Part shown: in pieces, positions 21,466 through 30,523 of the stretch
Layout: the number at the start of each line of letters is the position of its first letter
Numbering within the stretch: position 1 is the first letter of the stretch
NCBI RefSeq assembly: GCF_003144395.1
Contig: NZ_PENZ01000027.1
Coordinates: 62,001-126,000 of the forward strand
Length of the DNA stretch: 64,000 bases
Direction: 5' to 3'
From: Proteus faecis
GTDB lineage: Bacteria > Pseudomonadota > Gammaproteobacteria > Enterobacterales > Enterobacteriaceae
Notes under the pieces: generated by a model
The model's input: the letters and a program-made list of their open reading frames with translations, nothing else
What the model was told of the DNA's origin: nothing
Databases searched by the model: none
Made by a program: the position numbers and the translations under genes

Positions 21466-23160
21466 TTAATGTTCTTTATTCCCTTGATGGTTAACTAGAA
21501 ATAGCTTCATTCGGTGATACACATTTTTATCAGTTTCTATGGTTAAAGCCTGCGTTAATTCCCCATAAAGGTCATGAGGTAATAATGTGTCAGACCATGT
21601 TGAAAGAACATTTAGTGCCATATTTCTATCACGCAATGTTGGACTGCGTAATTGTCTTTTGATAAGTGACCAGCCGATACCAGGAAAACCACCAAGATCT
21701 TGCATAATATATTCAACGGCATGATGAGATTGATATTCAGAGTAGGTAGTTATTAATGGATCATCTGTGCTATCTAATGCTGTTAATGCAATTTGTTGTT
21801 CTGCAAGTTTAACTACTCTTTCTATTTTGTGAGAAGCATCTGTTTGCATTAATTGGTGCCACCAATCCGCATTGGGATTATCTTTTTGTAGTGAAAAGAG
21901 CAACTCCCAAATATCAAGACGAAGAGATTTAGCGACAAGGCTTGCTTGGTAATTTTTTGAGCGAGAAGGGCTTTGTAATGCTTCGATGATGAGTGTTGAC
22001 CACTCTGGCTTTTGAATAATATTTTGTGAAGTAGAGATAATTTGTTGTTGGCAATGATCGTTCCAGCCAAATGACTCGAGTAATAACCAATCCTCACCAC
22101 TATTTTGCACAAAGTCGGCGATTTCACAGACGCAATAAAGAAGTTTTAATTCTTTTGGTGGCAAAGAATTGACCTGTGAAATAAAAGTATTACACGCTTG
22201 GGCACCCTCTACATAATCATAGATATCTTTTGCAGGGCCTCCATTAAGCAGTGCGCGTAAAAGATCACTACAACCAAGCAATAACTCATTATCTAAAGGA
22301 TGCGTCTTCAACATCTCTAATAACGCGCCTTTTGTGGCACAGTCATAGGCCACATACTCTGTCATTACATTATTTTTATACCCTTCTGTCAGTAGCCAAT
22401 AGCGATTATTAACAGACAGTGTTGATGGTAGATGCTCGATAAATTGGATGCGTCCCCAGCCTTTGGTTCGTTGACCAAGGGAATATAAAAAAGGCTCTAA
22501 TTCTTCGCAAGAAAGACGCTGTTTTAGCGGACGGATAGCATAAAGTGTAAATTCAGGATGAAGAGCAAACAATAAAAGTAAACGTTGAGAAGTACTATCA
22601 TTAAACGATCCTAATAGCCCTAAGGCAATTTTGATAGGATTCTTATCAGGACTTAGCTTCAAGATCCACAAGATTAATTGAAAATAGGTTTCATGATTAA
22701 TCACTGTTTCATCTTGTTCTATTTTATCTATCAGATATGAAAGATAGGTAATAGGAGCGAGTTTATCTTGGCAGGCCATTGCATAAAAAGAATCGATATG
22801 CTCTTTATCAGGCAAAAGAATGACATGTTTTATTGCATGATAGAGTGATAATGCAAACTCTTCAGATGCTTTTTGAGGTGGCAACTGTTCAATCGCTCGA
22901 CCTATTCGTTGGTGCAAAATAATTCCTTCACGAGCGCCTGCTGACCAACTAAAAGGTATTGAATTATCAACAGGTTTTAGCTTTAGATGTGCCTCTGACA
23001 ATAGGTTTAATTCATCAGGTAAAGGTGTATCACCTATTTCATAAGGTGTTAATTGTGAAAGAATTGAAGGAGTAGAAGAATGACAAATGCTAGGAAAGTC
23101 TATTGTGAGGTCGATAGACAGAAGTGACTTACTGAAAAGCTTATCGCGCCAATTAGTCAT
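21466..23160 (-). CDS. Uncharacterised 564-residue helical protein
   Basis: I do not recognise this protein. It is soluble: there is no signal peptide or membrane segment. The sequence is dominated by Leu-rich amphipathic helices with repeated patterns such as LLRALLNGG and HHAVEYIMQDLGGFPGIGWSLIKRQL, which suggests an alpha-solenoid of the HEAT/ARM type. The start chosen is ATG in MTNWRDKLFSK, preceded by AGGATTTATT; an upstream GTG at 23184 would overlap that site. It is 53 bp from ytfB on the same strand and may share transcription. It has a base composition like its neighbours, so recent transfer is not indicated. Confidence 0.85.
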   Translation of the reverse strand: MTNWRDKLFSKSLLSIDLTIDFPSICHSSTPSILSQLTPYEIGDTPLPDELNLLSEAHLKLKPVDNSIPFSWSAGAREGIILHQRIGRAIEQLPPQKASEEFALSLYHAIKHVILLPDKEHIDSFYAMACQDKLAPITYLSYLIDKIEQDETVINHETYFQLILWILKLSPDKNPIKIALGLLGSFNDSTSQRLLLLFALHPEFTLYAIRPLKQRLSCEELEPFLYSLGQRTKGWGRIQFIEHLPSTLSVNNRYWLLTEGYKNNVMTEYVAYDCATKGALLEMLKTHPLDNELLLGCSDLLRALLNGGPAKDIYDYVEGAQACNTFISQVNSLPPKELKLLYCVCEIADFVQNSGEDWLLLESFGWNDHCQQQIISTSQNIIQKPEWSTLIIEALQSPSRSKNYQASLVAKSLRLDIWELLFSLQKDNPNADWWHQLMQTDASHKIERVVKLAEQQIALTALDSTDDPLITTYSEYQSHHAVEYIMQDLGGFPGIGWSLIKRQLRSPTLRDRNMALNVLSTWSDTLLPHDLYGELTQALTIETDKNVYHRMKLFLVNHQGNKEH

Positions 23161-23355
23161 AATAAATCCTATTTGTTTTGCCACCTTAGTATAACTTTAG
23201 CGGAAAATAGGAAAGCTGGATAAAAAAAAGCCAGAAAATCCATTTAGATCACTTAAGAAATCCCTCTCAAAAGCATACTTTCTTTCTTGAAATAGAAAAA
23301 CAAATCAAAAAAAACTGGTCAATAAAATTAAAAAGCGGTACATTAGCAAAATTGC

Positions 23356-23378
23356 AAATTGTTATATTATAACATATC
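23356..23378. promoter_or_regulatory. Zur box
   Basis: The core TGTTATATTATAACA (23360-23374) is a perfect 7-1-7 palindrome and matches the enterobacterial Zur consensus; flanks match at most positions too. It sits 17 bp upstream of the L31B start and overlaps the likely -10 region, so zinc-loaded Zur should block transcription of the following three genes. Confidence 0.88.
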
Positions 23379-23395
23379 AATAAATGGGGTTTATT

Positions 23396-23644
23396 ATGAA
23401 ACTAAACATTCACCCTCAATATCGAACAGTGATTTTCCATGACACTAGTGTAGATGCTTATTTTAAAGTGGGGTCAACCATTCAAACGGAAAAGACAATA
23501 GAGTATGAAGGGCAAATATACCCTTATGTGACATTAGATGTCTCTTCACAATCACACCCATTTTATACCGGTAAGCAAAAGACACATTCTCAAGAAGGTA
23601 ATGTGGCACGCTTTAATAAACGTTTTGGTCAATTTATTAAGTAA
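23396..23644 (+). CDS. rpmE2: 50S ribosomal protein bL31 type B (zinc-independent)
   Basis: 82 residues, like E. coli YkgM (87). [24 protein letters not shown] and [14 protein letters not shown] are the type B hallmarks. It lacks the CxxC zinc ribbon of type A L31 and replaces it on ribosomes when zinc is scarce, freeing zinc. The ATG at 23396 (MKLNIHP) matches homologues; the frame is open 12 bp further upstream. First gene of the Zur-boxed operon. Confidence 0.95.
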   Translation: MKLNIHPQYRTVIFHDTSVDAYFKVGSTIQTEKTIEYEGQIYPYVTLDVSSQSHPFYTGKQKTHSQEGNVARFNKRFGQFIK

Positions 23645-23654
23645 GGAAAAGATA

Positions 23655-23780
23655 ATGCAGGTATTAAGCTCATTGAAAAGTGCTAAGCAGCGTCATCCCG
23701 ATTGCAAAGTGGTGCGTCGTCGTGGTCGGCTTTATGTGATTTGTAAGTCCAATCCACGTTTTAAAGCCGTTCAGGGGTAA
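23655..23780 (+). CDS. rpmJ2: 50S ribosomal protein bL36 type B (zinc-independent)
   Basis: 41 residues, shorter than E. coli YkgO (46) at the C-terminus. [20 protein letters not shown] and [18 protein letters not shown] match the type B (C-minus) family, which lacks the full set of zinc ligands; only Cys17 and Cys30 remain. It starts 10 bp after rpmE2 with AAGGAAAAGATA upstream, and zinT begins 4 bp after its stop, so the three are clearly one operon. Confidence 0.94.
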   Translation: MQVLSSLKSAKQRHPDCKVVRRRGRLYVICKSNPRFKAVQG

Positions 23781-23784
23781 AGTT

Positions 23785-24432
23785 ATGCAAAAACCAGTTA
23801 TTTCTTGTGTTTTGATTATGGGATTGTTGGGTAGTGCGATGTCTGTTTTAGCACATAGCCACCATCATGAAAAAGTGCAAACACAAGCCCAGAAAGATGC
23901 TGCTAATGGAATTTTTAAAAATAAGGATGTGCTTGATCGCCAACTCAGTGATTGGGAAGGGGTATGGCAATCTGTAGAGCCTTATCTTCTCAGTGGCGAG
24001 TTAGATGAAGTTTTACAAAAGAAAGCAGAAACAAAAAAAGATAAAACGGTTGAAGAGTACCGTGCTTACTATACACAAGGCTATAAAACTGATGTAGATA
24101 TGATTGGTATTGAAAACAATATTATTGAGTTCCATCGAGGTGAGAAAGTAGATAGCTGCGAATATCACTATGATGGTTATCGTGTTCTACATTATGAGTC
24201 TGGTAAGAAAGGCGTACGTTATCTTTTTCGTTGTGATGATGCTAAAAGCCAAGCGCCTAAATTTATTCAATTTAGCGATCACATTATTGCACCAGAGAAA
24301 GCAGGGCACTTCCATTTATATATGGGCAACATATCGCAAGATGAATTACTTAAAGAACTAAGCAATTGGCCCACATATTACCCTTATTCAATGAAAGCAG
24401 ATGATATTGTTCACGAAATGCTTTATCACTGA
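23785..24432 (+). CDS. zinT: Periplasmic zinc-binding protein ZinT
   Basis: 215 residues. ZinT collects zinc (and cadmium) in the periplasm and passes it to ZnuA. A signal peptide of about 23 residues ends in VLA, followed at once by a histidine-rich HSHHHEK. The rest is the ZinT/YodA lipocalin-like domain with its conserved histidines (GHFHLYMGN). In E. coli zinT is a separate Zur-regulated gene; here it shares an operon and Zur box with the two zinc-free ribosomal proteins. Confidence 0.95.
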   Translation: MQKPVISCVLIMGLLGSAMSVLAHSHHHEKVQTQAQKDAANGIFKNKDVLDRQLSDWEGVWQSVEPYLLSGELDEVLQKKAETKKDKTVEEYRAYYTQGYKTDVDMIGIENNIIEFHRGEKVDSCEYHYDGYRVLHYESGKKGVRYLFRCDDAKSQAPKFIQFSDHIIAPEKAGHFHLYMGNISQDELLKELSNWPTYYPYSMKADDIVHEMLYH

Positions 24433-24466
24433 TAACTTCTTGATAAGAATATTGAGCTGACACCTT

Positions 24467-24497
24467 ATACCCTTGGTTATTATCGAGGGTATTTTTC
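24467..24497. terminator. Terminator hairpin after zinT
   Basis: ATACCCT (24467-24473) pairs with AGGGTAT (24486-24492), then a T run. It may also serve gabD from the other side. Confidence 0.65.
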
Positions 24498-24575
24498 TTT
24501 AAAAAGATAATGATAAAAAAAGAAAAAGCAGTAGCATCCATGCTGACTTACTTTTATAAATAGCGTTAAAGATTA

Positions 24576-26024
24576 TTATAATCCTTGGCAGAGATACTTC
24601 ATCTCCATATAGTCTTCAATGCCGTGCTCAGAGCCTTCACGACCTAAACCTGATTGTTTAATACCACCAAATGGTGCAACTTCATTAGAAATTAACCCTG
24701 TGTTAATACCTACCATGCCGTATTCTAAATTTTCAGCAACACGCCAAATACGCTGTGGATTTTCACTATAAAAATAAGCAGCTAAACCATAAATGGTGTT
24801 GTTGGCTAAATGCACCACTTCATCTTCATTTTCAAAAACCACTAAAGGTGCGACAGGGCCAAATATTTCTTCTTCAAGAATATGGCTATCAGTAGGTACA
24901 TTACCAACAACGGTAGGTTGGAAAAAGTTTTCCCCTGCTTTATCACTTTCCCCACCACAAAGTAGTGTTGCGCCACGTTTTAGCGTGTCGGCAAGTAATG
25001 ATTGTGATTTTTCAACGGCTTTGCGGTTAATGAGTGGTCCAATAGAGACACCTTCTTCAAAACCATTTCCCACTTTGAGCTTTTTAACTGCATCAACAAA
25101 GCGCTCACTAAATTTTTGATAAACATCTTTATGAATATAAAAACGGTTAGCGCAAACACAGGTTTGTCCTGCGTTACGGAATTTTGCTCCCATAGCCCCT
25201 TCAACCGCTCTATCAATATCAGCATCGTTAAACACGATAAAGGGTGCATTGCCACCTAATTCTAAAGAGACTTTTTTTACGCTATCTGAGCATTGGCGCA
25301 TTAATAAACGTCCAACCCCCGTAGAGCCTGTAAAACTTAATTTGCGAACACGGTTATCAGAGGTAAAGACTTCTCCAATTTTAATGGCATCACCTGTGAC
25401 AATATTAATAACACCCGCAGGGATACCAGCTTGAGCGGCTAATTCGGCTAAAGCCAATGCGGTATAAGGCGTTTCATTGGCAGGTTTAATCACCATCGTA
25501 CAACCCGCAGCTAATGCTGGAGCAGCTTTGCGGGTGATCATAGCCGCAGGGAAGTTCCAAGGAGTAATAGCAGCACAAACACCAATACCTTGTTTAATCA
25601 CCATCAAACGTTTATCAGCAGAAGGCGAGGGAATAATTTCACCGTTGACTCTCTTACCTTGCTCTGCAAACCACTCGATAAACGAAGCTGCATAAGTAAT
25701 TTCACCTTCAGCTTCAGCAACGGGTTTGCCTTGCTCGAATGTCATTAATTCAGCAAGTTTTCTTTTGTTTTCAATAATTAATTTAAACCAATTTTGCAAT
25801 AATGCTCCGCGCTGATGTGCTGTCAGTGCACGCCATTTTGGTAACGCTTTTTGTGCAGCATCAACAGCCATTATTGCTTCTTGTGTTGCCATATTCGGTA
25901 CCGTACCAAGTAAAGCACCCGTGGCAGGATCGATAACATCAACAGTTTCGTTGTTTTTAGCATTACACCACAGACCATCAATATAGCCTTGTTCACGGAA
26001 ATAGGGATTTGCAGTTATTTTCAC
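24576..26024 (-). CDS. gabD: Succinate-semialdehyde dehydrogenase GabD
   Basis: 482 residues, identical in length to E. coli GabD and similar along its whole length. It oxidises succinate semialdehyde to succinate with NADP, in GABA catabolism. ITPWNFPAAMITRKAAPALA lines the cofactor site, LELGGNAPF holds the general-base glutamate and NAGQTCVCANR the catalytic cysteine. GTG start after AGAGAGGTATTAA. No gabT or gabP is next to it; it stands alone between zinT and fklB. Confidence 0.92.
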   Translation of the reverse strand: MKITANPYFREQGYIDGLWCNAKNNETVDVIDPATGALLGTVPNMATQEAIMAVDAAQKALPKWRALTAHQRGALLQNWFKLIIENKRKLAELMTFEQGKPVAEAEGEITYAASFIEWFAEQGKRVNGEIIPSPSADKRLMVIKQGIGVCAAITPWNFPAAMITRKAAPALAAGCTMVIKPANETPYTALALAELAAQAGIPAGVINIVTGDAIKIGEVFTSDNRVRKLSFTGSTGVGRLLMRQCSDSVKKVSLELGGNAPFIVFNDADIDRAVEGAMGAKFRNAGQTCVCANRFYIHKDVYQKFSERFVDAVKKLKVGNGFEEGVSIGPLINRKAVEKSQSLLADTLKRGATLLCGGESDKAGENFFQPTVVGNVPTDSHILEEEIFGPVAPLVVFENEDEVVHLANNTIYGLAAYFYSENPQRIWRVAENLEYGMVGINTGLISNEVAPFGGIKQSGLGREGSEHGIEDYMEMKYLCQGL

Positions 26025-26060
26025 TTAATACCTCTCTGAACATCTCTGTATATTGATATT

Positions 26061-26082
26061 TAGCTCTAGATTAACAGAGCTA
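26061..26082. promoter_or_regulatory. Perfect inverted repeat upstream of gabD
   Basis: TAGCTCT and AGAGCTA are separated by 8 bp, 37 bp upstream of the gabD start. This resembles an operator; no regulator can be named. Confidence 0.4.
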
Positions 26083-26298
26083 GGCAGTTTTATGCCTATG
26101 TATAAGTATATGCCTGTGTTGCAGTGTTGTGAAAATAAGTATGACAAATACCAATAAAAAAACGTCAAAATATGGTGAATAAGGTCAATTGACTACGTTT
26201 TTAATGAATAATCCGCATTACTCAAGACTGAAGGTTTACGCTGTACCTTACCACTGTTATTCTTGGATCTAACTTTCATAAAAAACAGGTATTTTTTC

Positions 26299-26919
26299 AT
26301 GTCAAAACCATCATTTGATTCTATCGAATCACAGGCAAGTTACGGTATTGGTCTGCAAGTCGGTCAACAACTGACTGAATCAGGTCTTCAAGGATTAGAG
26401 CCCGCAGCACTGTTAGCTGGCTTGACCGATGCATTAGAAGGTAATGCACCTTCTGTACCTGTTGAAACATTACACAATGCCTTACGTACTATGCACGAGC
26501 GTGCGGAAGCTGTGCGTCAAGAACGCCAAGCAGAGCTGGCTGAGGCTGGTAAAGTTTTCCTAGACGAAAATGTGAAAAATGAAGGTGTTCAAGTTACAGA
26601 GTCGGGCTTACAGTACAAAGTACTGACAGCCGGTGAAGGTGCAATTCCTGCGCGTACAGATCATGTTCGCGTTCATTACACTGGTCGTTTAATTGATGGT
26701 ACTGTGTTTGATAGCTCAGTTCAACGTGGGCAACCGGCTGAATTCCCAGTAAATGGCGTTATCGCTGGCTGGATTGAAGCATTAACATTAATGCCAGTTG
26801 GTTCAAAATGGGAATTATATATTCCTTACCAATTAGCTTATGGCGAACGTGGAGCTGGGGCGGCTATTCCTCCATTCGCAACATTAGTATTTGAAGTAGA
26901 ATTATTAGAAATTTTATAA
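26299..26919 (+). CDS. fklB: FKBP-type peptidyl-prolyl isomerase FklB (FKBP22)
   Basis: 206 residues, equal to E. coli FklB. It is a dimeric prolyl isomerase. The N-terminal helical dimerisation domain ([17 protein letters not shown]) precedes the FKBP domain from about residue 105, with [26 protein letters not shown] and [14 protein letters not shown]. The in-frame ATG at 26299 ([10 protein letters not shown]) matches homologues; no signal peptide is present, so it is cytoplasmic. A terminator follows. Confidence 0.95.
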   Translation: MSKPSFDSIESQASYGIGLQVGQQLTESGLQGLEPAALLAGLTDALEGNAPSVPVETLHNALRTMHERAEAVRQERQAELAEAGKVFLDENVKNEGVQVTESGLQYKVLTAGEGAIPARTDHVRVHYTGRLIDGTVFDSSVQRGQPAEFPVNGVIAGWIEALTLMPVGSKWELYIPYQLAYGERGAGAAIPPFATLVFEVELLEIL

Positions 26920-26948
26920 TTTCTTATTCTGCTGTAAATCAGAGTAAA

Positions 26949-26975
26949 AAAATAGCCGGTTTTGCCGGCTATTTT
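26949..26975 (+). terminator. Rho-independent terminator after fklB
   Basis: A perfect 11 bp stem AAAATAGCCGG with CCGGCTATTTT and a 5 nt loop. Confidence 0.8.
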
Positions 26976-27061
26976 GGTCTCTGGACTAAAATAAATAGAC
27001 AGTAGGGTAATTAATTTTTATAAGAGAAGTTATCTACTTATAGAAATAAGCGAGGTGCATG

Positions 27062-27802
27062 ATGTTAGAACAAGTCAGCAAATTAGCCCGCCAAGCAGGT
27101 ATGGCGATAATGCAAATTTACCAGCAATCAGAGCCTATTCAAGTACAGGAAAAAAGTGATCACTCACCTGTCACCGAGGCTGATTTGGCCGCTCATCAAA
27201 TCATCAAACAAGGACTTGCTTCTATTGCCCCAGATATACCTCAATTATCTGAAGAAGATCCTCCTGAATGGGAAGTTCGTCGTTATTGGGATCGTTATTG
27301 GCTGATTGATCCTCTAGATGGAACAAAAGAATTTATCAGTAAAAATGGTGAATTTACGGTAAATATTGCCTTAATTGAAAAAGGTATTCCTGTTTTAGGG
27401 GTTGTCTATGCACCGGTTCAAAATGTGTTATATGCAGCGGCAAATAAGCAAGCGTGGAAAGAAGTATGTGGACAACGACTGCCTATCCATGCAAGTCGTG
27501 CTGAGCCACCCGTGATCGTGATTAGCCGTTCTCATCAAGATGATGAATTAAAAGAATATCTCTCACAGCTTGGTGCACATCAAACCGTTGCTGTTGGTTC
27601 CTCTTTGAAGTTTTGTTTAGTTGCTGAAGGTAAAGCACAGCTTTATCCTCGCTTTGGCCCTACGCATACATGGGATACTGCAGCTGGCCATGCTATTGCG
27701 ATTGCAGCGGGCGCACATGTTACAGATTGGAAAGGGGTAACGTTAGATTACTCTCCAAAAGAGTCGTTAATAAATCCAGGATTTCGAGTTTCTATCTTTT
27801 AG
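27062..27802 (+). CDS. cysQ: 3'(2'),5'-bisphosphate nucleotidase CysQ
   Basis: 246 residues, the E. coli length. It removes the 3'-phosphate from PAP produced in sulfate assimilation, preventing inhibition of exoribonucleases including Orn. The inositol-monophosphatase fold shows [20 protein letters not shown] (metal-binding aspartates) and [10 protein letters not shown]. Two consecutive ATGs are available; the second (27062) has better spacing from GAGG and matches the E. coli start. cpdB, its usual divergent neighbour, is absent. Confidence 0.95.
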   Translation: MLEQVSKLARQAGMAIMQIYQQSEPIQVQEKSDHSPVTEADLAAHQIIKQGLASIAPDIPQLSEEDPPEWEVRRYWDRYWLIDPLDGTKEFISKNGEFTVNIALIEKGIPVLGVVYAPVQNVLYAAANKQAWKEVCGQRLPIHASRAEPPVIVISRSHQDDELKEYLSQLGAHQTVAVGSSLKFCLVAEGKAQLYPRFGPTHTWDTAAGHAIAIAAGAHVTDWKGVTLDYSPKESLINPGFRVSIF

Positions 27803-27823
27803 TTGTACTACTTTATTAAATTG

Positions 27824-27847
27824 GAGCCCTTTGTTTTAGAAGGGCTC
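27824..27847. terminator. Hairpin between converging cysQ and ytfJ
   Basis: GAGCCCTT and AAGGGCTC form an 8 bp stem. No good T tract follows on either strand, so termination strength is doubtful. Confidence 0.4.
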
Positions 27848-27858
27848 TGATTTAGAAA

Positions 27859-28419
27859 TTATTCTTTAATTAAGTCATTGATGAGATTGATAGCAGATGT
27901 AATTTCCGCACCGCTTAATACGCCTTCTTTGACGAAACGGACTTTGCCTTGTTTATCTAAAACAATAATCGCTGAACTCTCTTTTTCTAATCCCCAGCCT
28001 TTTAATGCGACGCCATCGGCATCAACAATAAACTGTGACCAAGGAAATTCTTTTTTACTGTCTTCAACGCTACCACGAACGAATGGGCCTGTGCCAAATA
28101 CCGCATCATCAGTATTAATAATCGTAGTCGTTTGATAATTGGCATGTGGGAATTTAGCTAGTTTTACCGCTTCAATAAACGGTGCATTCATCTCCTTAGC
28201 TTTGCTACGTCCTGCTATATGTTGAACAGTACGTACTTTTCCACTGAGCAGACCACTATTCCAATTTTGGTAGCTAAACTTATCTTTGGTTGTGTCATAA
28301 AGTAGCTCACCTTTGTCATTGATTGTGACAGCAGGAAGGACTGTATTTTCAGTGATATTATGTGCGAATACCCATGTAGATGTGCTAAGTAAAAGAGCAG
28401 CTAAGGTTATTTTGTGCAT
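27859..28419 (-). CDS. ytfJ: YtfJ-family periplasmic thioredoxin-like protein
   Basis: 186 residues from the second possible ATG (E. coli YtfJ 184). A signal peptide (ITLAALLLSTSTWVFA) is followed by a conserved domain with VQHIAGRSKAKE, YQTTTIINTDDA and PWSQFIVDADGVAL, which is the YtfJ family with a thioredoxin-like fold but no CxxC. The function is not established. An ATG six bases upstream is in frame, but AGGA is then only 2 nt away, so the start at 28419 is preferred. Confidence 0.9.
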   Translation of the reverse strand: MHKITLAALLLSTSTWVFAHNITENTVLPAVTINDKGELLYDTTKDKFSYQNWNSGLLSGKVRTVQHIAGRSKAKEMNAPFIEAVKLAKFPHANYQTTTIINTDDAVFGTGPFVRGSVEDSKKEFPWSQFIVDADGVALKGWGLEKESSAIIVLDKQGKVRFVKEGVLSGAEITSAINLINDLIKE

Positions 28420-28641
28420 AGCCATTGTCCTATTATTGAAATCGACGTTAGATTCTATCTAAGCATAGAAGCTAGTGAAGAATAATACCTCATCACTGAT
28501 ACATTTATTTAACATTGAGTGGGTAAGATAAGGCACATGCTATCTTTATTTATATTCTTTACTGTCAATAAATGTAAAAATAGATAAGAAAACTAAATAA
28601 GTGGAACCTAGTACTTATAATTAGGTCTTTAAATTTGATAT

Positions 28642-28659
28642 ATAAAGATTAGTCTTTAT
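28642..28659. promoter_or_regulatory. Perfect inverted repeat upstream of ytfK
   Basis: ATAAAGA and TCTTTAT are separated by TTAG, 43 bp upstream of the ytfK ATG. A related half (TTAGGTCTTTA) occurs 28 bp upstream. This may be an operator; no regulator is identified. Confidence 0.35.
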
Positions 28660-28701
28660 GACTTATTAAACTCAACAACGAGCATGGGAGACAACTGAAA
28701 G

Positions 28702-28908
28702 ATGAAAATCTTCAATCGCTATAACCCTGAAAAAATTGCTCTCTACGTTAAGACGTTATTTCGTGGACGGTTTTATATCAAAGGAATGGGTGCATTTGAA
28801 TTCGATTACGGTAAAATTTTATTACCAAAAATAAGAGATAAGCTACATTTTAATGTCATGAGTGAAGTGAATCAGCAGGTCATTTTATTGAAAGCAGAAA
28901 TGGGCTAA
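28702..28908 (+). CDS. ytfK: Stringent-response modulator YtfK (DUF1107)
   Basis: 68 residues, the same as E. coli Ytf[39 protein letters not shown] and VMSEVNQQV match the family closely. In E. coli YtfK binds SpoT and favours (p)ppGpp synthesis under phosphate and fatty-acid starvation, with PhoB control. No convincing Pho box was found here. ATG follows GGGAGACAACTGAAAG. Confidence 0.92.
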   Translation: MKIFNRYNPEKIALYVKTLFRGRFYIKGMGAFEFDYGKILLPKIRDKLHFNVMSEVNQQVILLKAEMG

Positions 28909-28922
28909 CTTTTATCTGATAG

Positions 28923-28967
28923 ATAACTGAGTCTTTTTCTCTGATAAGTTAGATAAGACTCAGTTAT
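28923..28967. terminator. Long perfect hairpin between ytfK and paeA
   Basis: 13 bp arms, ATAACTGAGTCTT and AAGACTCAGTTAT, around a 19 nt loop. It lies between converging genes and probably stops both transcripts, although no T tract follows. Confidence 0.5.
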
Positions 28968-28987
28968 TAATTGAGCTACGTTACTAA

Positions 28988-30373
28988 TTAATCGGCTACT
29001 TTATTATTCTCATTTTTTTGAGTTTCAACTTTTGTTGTAGTCGTCTGTGTAACAGGAACATGTTCTTGTAAAACAGGTTTAACAGGAGGGATATCATCAA
29101 TTTTTGTTACAAGCAATTGATCTATCTTGTAATTATCAATATCGACAACCTCAAACTTGTATCCCGAAAACTTCACATAATCAGTGCGTTTAGGAATTTT
29201 ACGTAAACGATACATCATAAAACCAGCGATTGTTTCGTAGTTACTTGAATCAGGGAAATCGTCGATATCAAGTACACGCATCACATCATCAATTGGCGTA
29301 CCGCCTTCAACTAGCCATGAATGCTCATCACGGCTCACAATCTGCTCTTCTTGTCCCGGTCCAATCAAATCACCCATCAAGGTTGTCATCACGTCATTTA
29401 GTGTAATAACACCCATTACCATGGCGTATTCATTAAGGATAATGGCAAAGTCTTCACCGGATGTTTTAAAACTTTCCAACATATCTGAAAGTGTTAATGT
29501 GTCAGGAATAATCAGCGCTTTACGAATATGAACACCCTCATTGAGATTTAGGCTTTGTCCGTTAATAACGCGATTAAGAAGTTCTTTAGAGTCTACATAA
29601 CCAATAATATGGTCAATATCCCCTTCACAAACTAAAAATTTAGAGTGGGGCTGAGTAGCAATTTTTTCTTTGATATCGCTTTCAGTCTCTTCACGATCAA
29701 AATAGACCACATCTTCTCGTGGTGTCATGGCGGATGGTACAGTACGAGATTCTAATTCAAAGACATTTTCAATCAACTCATGCTCTTGTTTACGTAAAAC
29801 CCCAGCAACAGCACCTGCTTCTACAATGGCAAAAATATCATCAGAAGTAATGTCTTCATTTCTGACCATTGGGATTTTAAATAACTTGAAGATGAGATCT
29901 GCCATACCATTAAATAACCACACCAAAGGGCGGAAGAAGGCAAGGCAGAAACGCATTGGGTTCACAATTCTTAATGCGATAGCTTCAGGTTTTATCATAC
30001 CAATGCGTTTTGGTGTTAAGTCAGCCAATAAAATGAACATGGATGTGACAATAATAAAGGAACAAACAGATCCAAGCTGTTGTGCTAACGGCTCTTCAAA
30101 AAATTGGAGGTAAAAGTTTTTCAACGAAGGAGAGAAGGCTGACTCACCAACGATACCCGCCAAGATTGCGACAGCATTTAATCCAATTTGTACCACGGTA
30201 AAAAACATGCCCGGCATTTCTTGCATTTTTAATACACGTGCGGCGTTAATATTGCCCTCATCAACAAGTTGTTTGAGTTTAATTCGACGAGAAGCAGCAA
30301 GAGAGATTTCAGACAGCGAAAAAAAGGCGCTGATAGCACAAAGCAAAAGCACAATGAGTAAACTATTAAGCAT
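28988..30373 (-). CDS. paeA: CNNM/CorC-type membrane protein, polyamine exporter PaeA (YtfL)
   Basis: 461 residues. The family order is clear: an N-terminal CNNM (DUF21) membrane domain with three to four segments, beginning LLIVLLLCAISAFFSLSEISLAA; then two CBS domains (from about residue 205, AMTPREDVVYFDREE) and a C-terminal CorC/HlyC domain (VEGGTPIDDVMRVLDID). E. coli YtfL has been reported to export putrescine and cadaverine and was renamed PaeA. The C-terminus has an extra Thr/Val-rich tail. Substrate is inferred from homology. Confidence 0.88.
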   Translation of the reverse strand: MLNSLLIVLLLCAISAFFSLSEISLAASRRIKLKQLVDEGNINAARVLKMQEMPGMFFTVVQIGLNAVAILAGIVGESAFSPSLKNFYLQFFEEPLAQQLGSVCSFIIVTSMFILLADLTPKRIGMIKPEAIALRIVNPMRFCLAFFRPLVWLFNGMADLIFKLFKIPMVRNEDITSDDIFAIVEAGAVAGVLRKQEHELIENVFELESRTVPSAMTPREDVVYFDREETESDIKEKIATQPHSKFLVCEGDIDHIIGYVDSKELLNRVINGQSLNLNEGVHIRKALIIPDTLTLSDMLESFKTSGEDFAIILNEYAMVMGVITLNDVMTTLMGDLIGPGQEEQIVSRDEHSWLVEGGTPIDDVMRVLDIDDFPDSSNYETIAGFMMYRLRKIPKRTDYVKFSGYKFEVVDIDNYKIDQLLVTKIDDIPPVKPVLQEHVPVTQTTTTKVETQKNENNKVAD

Positions 30374-30482
30374 ATAAGGCTCACACCACCCTAAGTATTT
30401 AATCCAAAGGGCAATACTAGAATGTTAAAAATAGAAGATAAATCAATATATTGTGATGTAATTATTCACAAAGAAAGATAAG

Positions 30483-30506
30483 AGGGCGTAATTATATCAT
30501 CGCCCT
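30483..30506 (-). terminator. Weak hairpin after msrA
   Basis: A 6 bp AGGGCG/CGCCCT stem just past the msrA stop, with a moderately T-rich downstream side on the minus strand. Confidence 0.35.
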
Positions 30507-30523
30507 GCTATTTTCTGCTAGTT

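Noticed and set aside
23538-23780. 80-codon frame containing L36B with an N-terminal extension
   Set aside because: The extension is an out-of-frame reading of L31B. The ATG at 23655 has its own ribosome binding site and gives the normal L36B length.
28561-28580. Possible Pho box upstream of ytfK (CTGTCAATAAATGTAA)
   Set aside because: The second half matches poorly and the repeat period is 10 rather than 11 bp.
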